Shown one piece after another: positions 47,401 through 57,172 of a stretch of DNA of 64,000 nt (the first letter of the stretch is position 1; each line of letters opens with the position of its first letter). Origin of the DNA: Lineolata rhizophorae (taxonomy: Eukaryota; Ascomycota; Dothideomycetes; Lineolatales; Lineolataceae); the NCBI GenBank assembly GCA_010093515.1, contig MU001710.1, positions 62,001-126,000 of the forward strand. The letters are read 5' to 3'. Below the pieces are notes generated by a model. That model was not told the DNA's origin and did no database searches. It saw nothing but the letters and a program-made list of their open reading frames with translations. A program made the translations under genes and the position numbers.

Positions 47401-48463
47401 CGGTCAATTCGGCCCCTTCAATCCCCACCATCAACGCCCCCGATGACGCTAAACCTAAAGCCACCCCTCCCATCCCCTCCATAGCCGTCTCGGACGACAC
47501 CTCTAACGCCTCCAAACCGACGCGACCCCTGCCAAACCCCAAATCCGCTTCCTCGCCCAACGTGCGCTCCTCCCGCCCGGGGCCATGGCGTCCCGCTGGC
47601 GCAGGCGCAGCGGCCGCCCCCGCGCGCAGCAACACCGCAGCCTCCGCTTCGACGACGTCGTCGATGCGCGGCGGCTCGACGGCGCTGTGCGCGGCCTGCG
47701 CGCAGCCCATCGCCGGCCGCATCCTCGCCGCCGCCGGGGCCCGCTTCCACCCGGAGTGCTTCCGGTGCCACCACTGCAGCGAGGCGCTCGAGTGCGTCGC
47801 CTTCTACCCGGAGCCCGAGGGCGCGCGGGCGGCGCGGGCGGCGCGCATCCGGGCGCGGGCCCGCGGCGAGGACGTCCCCGCGGACGCGCCCGGCGAGGCC
47901 GAGGACGGCGCCGACGAGACCGAAGTCAGGTTCTTTTGCCACTTGGACTTCCATGAGTTGTTTAGCCCGCGGTGCAAGAGCTGTAAGACGCCGATTGAGG
48001 GCGAGGTCGTGGTGGCGTGTGGGGCGGAGTGGCACGTGGGTCACTTTTTTTGCGCGCAGTGCGGTGATGTGCGTTTGCCCCCCACGAGAGATGTGGCTGG
48101 TGCCGGTATGCTGACTTTTGCTTTAGCCGTTTGATGCGCGCACGCCGTTTGTGGAGAAGGAAGGTTTCGCCTGGTGCGTGGGCTGCCATACGAACCGCTA
48201 CTCGGCCAAGTGCAAGAAGTGCCGTAAGCCGGTCACGGATACGGTCATCAAGGCCCTCGGGTCCGAGTGGCACGCCCAATGTTTCTGCTGCGTGGTACGT
48301 AATTTGAATTCCGACCCCGGAGATTCAAAATGAAGCGAATGCTGACTTCTCTTCCTCCACTCAGACATGCGGCGGTCAGTTTGAAGATGGCCGCTACTTC
48401 CTTCGCGCGGAAACAATGGATCCTGTTTGTGTCCGCTGCGAAGAGGAGCGGTTGAAGGCTTAA
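44477..48463 (+). CDS. Paxillin-like LIM protein with three C-terminal LIM domains
   Basis: Four exons, 44477..44549, 44659..48068, 48127..48294, 48365..48463, give 1249 residues. Fungal paxillin-like proteins (Pxl1 type) act at the cell cortex and septum with Rho GTPases and actin; that role is by analogy. The first about 1030 residues are disordered: Ser/Pro/Ala-rich, with many RRNPFARV and TSPFARFHRTEIHRNP-like repeats and a Pro-rich PSINV/PTINV repeat series at about 860-960. LIM1 starts at Cys1035 (CAACAQPIAG, then HPECFRCHHC) and its second zinc finger carries about 33 extra residues, Ala/Arg- then acid-rich, before CHLD. LIM2 begins CKSCKTPIEGEVVVACGAEW; its second half lies across the intron (CGDPFDARTPF...CVGC). 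LIM3 is CKKCRKPVTDTV to CVRCEEERL. Zinc ligands of all three look complete. The first exon (MLHRGRSKDRNSLPSPTFMS) is set by phase and a good donor. Confidence 0.9.
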
Positions 48464-49932
48464 GATCTGAGTGCGCGGAGGGGCTCGGCCTCGATGAAGT
48501 GCGCTGTAACCGGGAGGCAGAATGATGACCGGCTTATTGTCGAAGGTGATGCTAGCAAAACAGATCGCATGTGGCGAGTTGCGTAATTCTGGGAGCTAAT
48601 CACGCTAGCATCCTTAATGAGGGGTTTTGGCACTGGATTTTTTTCGGCTTAGTCTGTATCTCTCTTGCCTGGAGTTAGTGCTTGTATCCTAGAACAGCGG
48701 AAAGTAATATTCGCATTGTTATCGGTGAAACTGGATGCTTTGCCACAAACCCAGACCTGGCGCGTACCGACACTGTTAAGTTTGCATATGCAATTCCCAA
48801 AGTTCGCAGAGCTAGGGTACGTAATGCTGAAAGGACAAAGGCACCGCCGCATCCAGTCCTGTATGTTCCGGAGTAGTATGTGGCCTCCACATGCCCATCA
48901 CTGTAGACGGTCTGACCGGCCGTTGACAGGCTTTTATCAGAAGTACTATAGACATCAGGGGTATGTTCGATGGGGGCTATTTCAAGAAACACTCGACCAT
49001 TGCGATGTCTAGCGCATTCTACAACCGCTAAAATAGTTCTATCCTCCTCTCTCTTTGTGGGTAACGTGATGACTACACCCACATTCGTTAATGAAAAGGG
49101 AAACGGGATATGAGAGTCTAAAAGATGCATCTCGATAATGTTACCGCACGTCTTGAAGGCCAAAGGTGACCTCGCAATCATTTGGTTCGTAAAAATTCTT
49201 TCGTCCCAGGCAAAGATGGAGTGGTTGTGATGTTGGCTGATAATCTCCGTTTGAACAATAGCGTATGGTGGGATATCTCTGTCGAAAAACCGTGGAAGTC
49301 CAAAGTTGCTTTGTGAAAGAGCTTCATGATGGCTATGCAGATGGGCTTGCGAATGCTTGTCGGACGTGGTCAGTCATTTTAGCATTGCTTTAAGAGGCAG
49401 CGATGAAATAAATGACGAGTTTTCGGGGTCGAATGGCAAGACTCAAGCTACGAAAGATGTTGATGGGATCATGAAACGGCTAGACTACCTATTTCAGCAA
49501 GGTGAAAGTCTTGCTGCGGGGTCGAGGTGGGCTCGATAGGGGAAAGCTATTAGCTCACAATTATGGCGTCTTTGGTCCGTCTTATCTGGCCTCTCTCTTT
49601 TCTTCACACCCGCATTAGAGTCCCAGGAAAAACATGTCACCTAAGGCCAGATTCCTAATTCATCAGAACCGACTATTCTTAGGAGTTCATGTTTTTCGCA
49701 CGAACGTTCAAGTTATCTTTGTCTACAGTCGGCAAGCATAAGGTCTTGTAGGAACTGACCAATTTGAAGCCTAGCTTCAGCCCTTGCTGCCACATAGCGT
49801 AACAAAACACCATCCAACTTGCGTTTTGCAGATGCATTTTCGATGTCTATAATTCAACCGCAAGCAAACAGCGAAACGGTATCAGAGCGGGAAAGAAGCC
49901 TTTTTAGGTCACACTTTTACGCTCATCCACCT
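48464..49932. other. Interval holding a HET-domain relic
   Basis: About 1.5 kb between the LIM gene end and the end of the membrane-protein gene. The only coding-like sequence is the HET relic on the minus strand; the rest is AT-richer and unrecognised. Confidence 0.5.
48880..49370 (-). pseudogene. Relic of a HET-domain (vegetative incompatibility) gene
   Basis: The minus strand encodes QTEIISQHHNHSIFAWD, then LAFKTCGNI and FSLTNVGVVITLP followed by ILAVVECARHRNG. This matches the region just after the HET domain in fungal incompatibility proteins (RLQEEI...DQSIFAW..., F..CG.I, TN.GL...LPL, LL.C). HET proteins govern non-self recognition and can trigger cell death when two different strains fuse. 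The N-terminal HET core is not present, so this is a fragment; it looks old and is surrounded by unrelated sequence. Confidence 0.6.
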
Positions 49933-51249
49933 CTAGAGCTTCGGCATCATCTCTTCGCTCTTCCTTTTGTTTCTTTCGTCGCTCGTGCATGGCATCTCGT
50001 TTATCTGTTGTGCATATGCCTGTTAGCACTCACTTCGCGCAAACCTAGGCCTTTCATTACGAGACACTTGCCAGCATAAGCTTCCAGAAAACTGAGTGCG
50101 GGTAGGATCAATAGCACTAGCGGAACAAGCTGTCCGAAGGAAGCCACAGTCGTCTCATCGTCATCGTCTTCGCCAAACCACCCCGAGACACTCATCCACG
50201 TCTGTAGGTTCGAAAAGTTGCCAATCGACATGATCGACACTACCGTGGCGGCCATTGCCACAGCAACGCGGAGCCAGAAGAGAGCAAAGCGTAGTTGGAA
50301 CATGCGACGTTGAAACTTGTCCCTGCCGAGTATGGCCTGTGCCATAGACAGCACCGTTGCTGCAGCGAAAAAAACCACGAGCACAATATATGACTGCAGG
50401 CCCTTCCGGATACCCTTTGCACCTCCCTTGACGGCACTGACAGTGTCATCGTAGAGCGCGGTCAGGTTCTCCGCCATGAAGCAGACCGCCGGGCGAACGA
50501 GCAAAGTATCGTTCTTGTCTTCGATGACAGGCGGACTCAAGGGGAACTCGGGCGTGTTCCGCTGGACGAAGACGAGACCGACGAAGACAAAGCTGAGAAG
50601 GATGAGCGCGAGGCGCAGCGCGCCGAGCCACCAGTTCTGTAAGTATTGCTCGACCGCTGTGATAGAGCAGAGATGTACGACAATCGAAACGAGGACAAGG
50701 TCGCAGACGAGGTTGTAGTGGTAGGCCGAAATGCTGCAGGAGGCCCAGTAGTACGTCACGTACAGCAGGGCTTGGCCGGTAACAATGGACTGATCGCTGA
50801 AGCTGATGAGGAGGCTCTCAAGTACGTTGCGCCATGTGCCCGGATGTTTCGTGTCGCTAGAGACGACGGTGAGCTTGCATACGACACAACTGCGATAGAG
50901 TTCCAGACGACATACTGTTCCTCATTCTTATACCTTATTTGTGCTTCTCTTACACCTCCCTTGTGGTATTGGGCGCCTTCGAGAAATAGGAGCACCATCG
51001 CGGTGGCTATCGTTATGGCGGCATAGACAACGAAGGTATACTAAACCTATTCCAAAAAGAAATTTGCATTATGTTCAATCATTTCCAGGCGTAACTCGAG
51101 GGGGAAAACTAGGATAGGCTCACCCCCGGACCAGCAATGTCCCCATTAGAAGTGAAAGTGCCGAAGGCGGGACCTTCACAATCAACAGTCCCATAGCCCC
51201 GCGCCTCGCATTGAGCCGGCGATGTAGGAACGCTCGAATTGGTGCCCAT
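49933..51249 (-). CDS. Fungal multipass membrane protein of unknown function
   Basis: Four exons, complement(49933..50004, 50034..50856, 50934..51040, 51124..51249), give 375 residues in phase. The lumenal-looking N-terminus (about 42 residues, ending NGDIAGPG) precedes a first helix, YTFVVYAAITIATAMVLLF. A conserved-type block follows: RNVLESLLISFSDQSIVTGQ and CSISAYHYNLVCDLV with SIVVHLCSI. In total I see about six or seven hydrophobic helices and a charged, Lys-rich tail. The DIAGPG...SDQ..VTG...YH pattern is common to a large family of filamentous-fungal proteins with no assigned role, to my knowledge. The donor of exon 2 (AAG|GTATAAG) was chosen by phase; an alternative GTGTAAG 20 bases upstream does not fit. 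It is divergent from the CPR gene, with about 800 bases between. Confidence 0.72.
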
Positions 51250-52051
51250 AATAATTACATCAAATAATAAATAGGGAACGTGGTGGACTTAGGGAGTTGA
51301 CCGAAGGGCTATTTGGAACAGAAAAGATCGCCAACATCAGCATTCATGGACGCCGAGATGGGTAAGTTGCCTTCGTAGCATTTTCAGCATTCTTGGATTC
51401 GCGGAAGGCGCAGTCGCGGTAGATCACCGTTGTCCATTGACAACTACAACACGTTGGCCAGGAAGGCTTGGAGGCGATTGCAGGTCTTTTTGGTAAGTGC
51501 ATTTTGCAGAATTGGAAAGCTGAGGCTGCCCACCCAATCAGTGGGCTGCTTGCACAGCTCCAGTGCTATTCCTGGTATCTTTGCGTATTTCCATCCTTAT
51601 CGCATGTTCGCTTATTGCGCCTACTTCCAGAGTCCAGACTGCTGGAGACCGAGCCACGTAACGGATAGATCTCGCGATACGAGAGACTTGAGCAGAGCAC
51701 TGGTGCTGTTCGGGAAGTTTTGAGGCGTAGAGAAGACTTCGTCTTTCGGTTGCTAGGATTCTCCGTCTTTTGCTGAGGGAGACGAATGGGGAAATTTTCG
51801 GCGAGCCACCCCACGACAACGCCCCGATCTTCGCAACGCTGCGGGAAGGAAGTTTCGAGATCTTAGTGGCAAAGGTAGCCGCGTCGCATGCAGGGTCCCT
51901 AGAGCCTAGCCCCCGTGGCACATCCACATCACGACCGGAAGTTTGAACGTTTGGCAAGAAGCGAAATGCTATATCTACTCGCTCAGCGGGCCAACATGCT
52001 CAACTGTCTGAAGCCGTGTTCGTGCCTATCGTCTTGAAAATCTGGAACAGA
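51250..52051. promoter_or_regulatory. Intergenic between membrane-protein gene and CPR gene
   Basis: About 800 bases between two divergent start codons. It must hold both promoters. A short frame starting MDAEM at 51346 meets a GTAAGT donor, but no exon follows convincingly. No TATA box or clear palindrome found. Confidence 0.4.
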
Positions 52052-54260
52052 ATGTCATCTTCGAGCTTCCCTAGCAATATGGTCGAGATGCATCTTACGC
52101 ACATTGGCGTTCCGTTGTTCGACCGCATAGCTCCCTCCTCGTACGCAGACGCGGTTGCCATCGGAGCTGCAGTGCTTGCCTCTGCCGCGTACCTGTTACG
52201 GGAATATACCTGGAATAAGCCCGATCCATTCTATCACCTTTGGTTTGAGAGACCACAAGAAAATTCCTCTGCCGCCAATGCGCGAAGGAATGAGACCAGG
52301 AACATTGCACAAAGATTGGATGAGCTGGTATGATCGCGCGAAAGCCTTGTCCATTTAATTCACTTACTTATTCATTGTCTAGGGCAAGGATGTGGTCATT
52401 TTTTGGGGATCCCAGTCTGGCACCGCTGAGGGCTTCGCGTATCGCCTTGCTCGCGAGCTGCACCAACGCTTTCATCTAGAAGCCATGGCCGCAGATCTCT
52501 CAGACTTCGACCCGGAAACGATCGCCTTGATCCCGGATGCGAAAATTGCTATCTTCATTCTCTCAACCTACGGGGAAGGGGATCCGAGCGACAATGCAAC
52601 CGGATTCTGGGAGTGGCTGACAAAATTGCATGACCGCTCGCTGGATTCCCTCCGCTATGCGGCGTTTGGCCTGGGAAACAGTGAATACAGACACTACAAC
52701 CGGGTAGTGGATGTGGTGGACGAGGCCCTAGAATTATGTGGCGCGAAACGCCTAAAACCTCCCGGGAAAGCCAACGACGCCAAAGGGTCTACCCAGGAGG
52801 ATTTTCTGTCATGGAAGGATGAACTCTTTGCCTTCTTCCGCAGTGATCTTGGCTTCCAGGAACACGAGGTCAAATACGAACCGACCCTTTCTGTTGTTGA
52901 AGACGACAGTTTACAGCCAGCTGATCTGCACATCGGCGAGCCCGTCCATTCAGCAGACAAGTCAGCTAAAGCTACGCCTACTTCCTCGATCGGAGCTTTG
53001 AAGATTAAAAATTCTCGCGAATTGTTCACTGCTTCCAGTCGGAACTGCGTCCACCTGGAGTTGGATCTGGCAGGGCACCCTCAGATAACCTATAAAACAG
53101 GCGACCATCTTGCCATCTGGCCAATGAATCCTGACGACGACGTGGAGCGCCTCATCCGCACTTTAGGGCTTGACCGCCATCGTGGTGTTCCCATTTGTAT
53201 CAAAGGCCTTGATCAAGGGACCAAAGTTAGGGTTCCCACTCCGACAACTGTCGAGGTGCTTTTCCGCTATTATGTGGAAATTTGTGGACCTGTTTCCCGA
53301 GATACTGTTCGCGGACTGGTCCAATTCGCGCCAACCCCTTCAGCCAGGACATTCCTTTTGGATTTGAGTCGGGACAAAAACACCTTCACAGAATTTCTCA
53401 GACGGACACATGTCAACCTCGGACGACTGCTCGAATTGGCAACTGGTGCGGATGTAAACACTGTTTGGTCGATTCCCTTATCCTACATCATCGAGACACT
53501 TCCACACACACAGCCGCGCTACTATTCCATCTCATCCTCTAGTATCCTTTCTCCCCGCGCTCCCACCATCACAGCTCTTGTTTCCAACACCGCTTTACCC
53601 GACGAATCAACCGCCTCAATCCCAGGCCTCACCACGAATTATCTCCTTGCTCTCTCGCACTCACTGGCCGACTCTGATTCACCGGCGCATCCCCAAGGGC
53701 TTTCCTACAACCTTCCAGGTCCGTCGGACGCCTTGGCCGGCGGTAAAGTATTCGCGCACATCCGCCGCTCCAAATTCAAACTGCCGATGCAGTCCTCCTG
53801 TCCCATAATTATGGTCGCCGCGGGCACGGGTCTTGCGCCCTTCAGAGCGTTCATCGAGGAGCGGGTGCGGCTGCAGTCCATCGGGAGGCCCCTGGGCGAA
53901 ATGATCCTGTTCTTCGGCTGTCGCCGCCCGGACGAGGACTACATCTACCGGGAGGAGCTGGAACAGATGGAAAAGGGACTGCAGGGTAAGCTGCGCATTG
54001 TGACAGCATTCTCGCGGGTGCATGGCGAGAACAAGGTTTATGTACAGGATAGAGTTTTCGAGCACGGGCGGGATATATGCCGAATGGTTGGCGAGGGAGC
54101 GAATTTGTACATTTGTGGGAGAGCGAGCATGGCGAGAGAGGTCAGAAAGAGGGTTGAAGAGGTGATGGGTACGGATAATGGCTGGGATGAGGAAGAGGTG
54201 AAGGAGTGGACGGAAAGTATGAAGCGGAAGAACAAGTGGCAGGAGGACGTGTGGGGCTGA
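52052..54260 (+). CDS. NADPH-cytochrome P450 reductase (CPR)
   Basis: Two exons, 52052..52327 and 52383..54260, give 717 residues. CPR passes electrons from NADPH through FAD and FMN to microsomal P450s. A membrane anchor lies at about 31-48 (ADAVAIGAAVLASAAYLL). The FMN domain shows SQSGTAEGFA, STYGEGDPSDN and GLGNSEYRHYN. The FAD domain has RYYSISSS. The NADPH part has GTGLAPFRAFIEER, FFGCRRPDEDYIY and the C-terminal EDVWG with the aromatic residue that stacks on FAD. All cofactor motifs look whole, so the enzyme should be active. The ATG at 52052 is the first in frame. Filamentous fungi often hold more than one CPR; lying 3 kb from a P450 suggests that this copy is dedicated. Its 3' end is only 59 bases from the end of the convergent regulator gene. 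Confidence 0.95.
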
Positions 54261-54319
54261 TACCCTGCTAATTTTCACTATTGAGTTCTGTTTGAACACC
54301 AATTGCAGCGCTTCAGCCA

Positions 54320-56788
54320 TCAGACCCAGCCCCAGGCCTCTTTCAGGTGCTGTTGGCTGCAATGCCCTTAGTAACTTCCTCAAGATTGAAATTTGACAAA
54401 ATGACTGGTTTGGCACTTACGCTAGCGATGTACACCATGCATATTCTTTTTCAGTTCTCACCAAAATATTGTAAAGTGCGTCTTGCTCCTTCCGGCTAGT
54501 AAAGCGGTCTCCAGCCAACCCAATCGCCATGCATGCAGTCCTGAAAATCAAAATCAGTGACGAATCTCTCATGCGATAATTTAACTCAAGGGGCCTCCGA
54601 AACGTACGCATAGGCTGGGTTGATGCGGTTGATTGACTTCGCAATTCCGCAAAGAACGCGGACGTCGCTTTTGATTTCATCCTAAGCATTTTCAGCATTA
54701 GACATAAACAGACTGGATGACGATACTGACATCCATCAACCGTATTGCAGTCCTTTGAGCCGGACCCAATCGCGGGATCTTGGGATTGTGGGCGATCAGT
54801 AGGATTCGGGCAAGATGGTAATATTGAAGTCCAACAACAATAGAGTCGCTGAGAAGCAGAACTTCAGGGAACATGTTTTCCCCTTCAGGCTGTTCGACAA
54901 ATATTGGAATAAATGAAGGAGGCTTGGAAGCCATCCATGCCGCCGAGTATTCGACGAGCTGCTTGTACGTGGCGATATTGCCATCGTCTCCAAAGCAGTA
55001 CTGAATGACGTTCGCCAAATGCAATACCATCCTGTTTGCCCAGACATGGTCGGCTGCTGGGCTGAACGATCGATCGAACGTTAACCTGTCTAGGTTTAAG
55101 CCGATGGGTCTTTGATGAATTACAGCCATATAGACCTCTTGTCGTAAGCCGACCCAAAAAGCCGCCTGGTGGAATTCGTTCGGGGACATAGACGGAAGCT
55201 GTGCCTCGATAAGGGCACGGATTCCAAGCAAGTGGTCTTGCCTATCTGGCTCAAAAATAGGAACTAAGCAGCAAAGGAACATTAGCGAAATCAAGAACGA
55301 AGGTCGTTCCGAATGAGCAAAACCCTTTGTTAGTTACCGAGGGCGGGTCAAAAATTTGCCAGGAATTCCGAACCGGCTGAAAGGAGGCCTTACCTTCCAC
55401 TTCTTCAAAAAAGCGGAGGATTATAATGGCAGCCAGAAGATTTTCATCCATTACAGCGATATCATTACTCAATCTTGGCGCAATACATTTCAAACATTCT
55501 TGGTGATGTGCAACTGCCACGAGTGAGTCGTAATTTTTAACACGACTCAAATGCTTCGCCGATGCTGCAAACACAGCATTGAGCAGTGCAGGGCATATTG
55601 CAGCTCTTTCTGGAACAACCGATGCGAAATGCTTGTCCGGGTCGCAAATATCGAACAGCGGTGCAAGATGATTCACAAAATAAATGACCAGTTCCGCTTC
55701 CCGGTGGTCTCGGAGCGGTAAACTGCGAAGCTCAACATAATGCGGGGTTTGAACCACCGGAAAGGGGGAGAGTCCGGAGACACTCCCGCTAGTAGCTGAC
55801 CCAAAGTGTTCCAAGGAATGTGTTCCGGCGCTATCCGGAATACTAGGCCTTGAACGTGACTGATTTGGAGAAGAGAACGATGACGCTGACAAGACATGGT
55901 GGGCCTCTGGAGACCCGTACAGCGGCGCTTGAGCGTGTTCTGGAGGAGACACTTGTAAAGTTTCTGTGATGTCAAAACTGGAGCTGGACTGATTTTGTCC
56001 AGTGGTTTCAAGGCTCTGGTAATTTTCGACGGCTTGGTTTGAATCCTCCTCTGTATGCCGGTCACCGTTCGGTCGGGATTCTGTTGTCGCACCCGACTCC
56101 GCCGGCGAGCGACCCACAGCTGTTGGACCACGTTGTACTTCCACTTCTTCTTCCGACTCAGAACTCCTATCGTATACGATTGCAGTTTCCCGAGTCTCAT
56201 CGACGAAACTAATTCTTTTCCGGGCAGTTTTGCACCAAGGCTGGTCCTTTGCAAACTCGTACTCTGATTTGCTTCCCCTGTAAAAAGTCAGCATCACAAA
56301 CGGCACATCAATATGTGAGCATCCTGGTAGCCGAAGACGCCCTTCAACACGCATACGGCCATGGAAAATGAAAGTCACTTAACGGCCCCAAGGCTCTGGA
56401 TAGCCTTTCCAAGGGCTGGTCAAGATGGGTCTGGAAATTTGGAAAATGCATACCTTGTACTAGACGTGTAACGAAACCGAAGGTTGTAACCACGAATGCA
56501 TTCTATGCCCTTCTTGGCACATTGTGAACAAGAAGGCTGCTTATCATCACCTGTGCAGATACTGTTGATGAGACTAGCCCCGGATATTATTACCTGTCTT
56601 GGCACTTACACTTGAGGTGCCTAGAAAATTGTGGATCCGTCAGTAAAGACCACGTGCCTTTCTCTGGAGAGCGTTGTCCGCGGAAGATTTACCTCATACG
56701 ACAGCCCTTCGAAACGCCATGCCATCAGTGCCCTGTGCATATGCTGTGGAAGAGTAAATTTGCATACCTGGCAGCCCGGTCTCCTCAT
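54320..56788 (-). CDS. Zinc-cluster-type fungal transcription factor (regulator 1), odd DNA-binding domain
   Basis: Eight exons, complement(54320..54356, 54421..54540, 54608..54681, 54731..55263, 55394..56277, 56454..56550, 56610..56620, 56700..56788), give 614 residues. One exon is 11 bases. The C-terminal part is a Fungal_trans_2-type domain: ELVIYFVNHLAPLFDICDPD, HFASVVPERAAICPALLNAV, DENLLAAIIILRFFEEVEVP, QAAFWVGLRQEVYMAV, TACMAIGLAGDRFTSRKEQ and EYAWCTSLAQQHLKEAW. In the Zn2Cys6 cluster, the second half is normal (HLKCDDKQPSCSQCAKKGIEC), but after MRRPGCQVCK the best splice leaves about 24 residues, not 6, before the next Cys. Either the first exon is mis-modelled or the cluster is abnormal. 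All joins from exon 3 on are firm. It lies between CPR and P450, transcribed away from the P450. Confidence 0.83.
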
Positions 56789-57172
56789 CTTCGCTGCTAT
56801 GAACGCATCTAGGGAAAATCCTGTGGGTAGTAGGGATAGAGGGAAATCTCCTAACAGCTGTCGCAGGGCACTGCGGCTCGCTGATTTATACCTTGTTGAT
56901 CTCTGTGGGAAAGTGCGCTAACGGATGCGGGGATGCGGGGTTGCGGATCCACGCGCAGGCGATTCGAGCTGCTGCCGCTAACCGATCCGTATCGGCTTCC
57001 TGACTTGATAGTAGCCTTTCATTCTAGACACTTCCTCACTAGGTTGCCATGATGTCCGGACTGATATTTAGCCCTCCTGTCATTTTCGAAAACGACTTTT
57101 CTGTAGAACACGAGTTTCTGCTCCATCAAGTCTTCCTCTCTACTTCATTTTCTACTCGGTATTACTACAATT
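56789..57172. promoter_or_regulatory. Shared promoter region of regulator 1 and the P450
   Basis: 384 bases between divergent start codons. It contains a perfect inverted repeat, CCGAT-N4-ATCGG, at 56982-56995, of the CGG-triplet kind bound by dimeric zinc-cluster regulators, plus GC-rich repeats of GGATGCGG just upstream (56931-56946). Confidence 0.5.
56982..56995. promoter_or_regulatory. Inverted repeat CCGATCCGTATCGG, possible regulator site
   Basis: Perfect 5-base arms around a 4-base spacer, 178 bases upstream of the P450 start codon. Zn2Cys6 dimers commonly bind inverted CGG or CCG triplets; here the triplets face outward. No binding data. Confidence 0.35.

Noticed and set aside
49876-49890. 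GGTATCAGAGCGGG, resembling a retroelement primer-binding site
   Set aside because: No terminal repeats or element proteins nearby; the match is to the plant-type motif and is likely chance.
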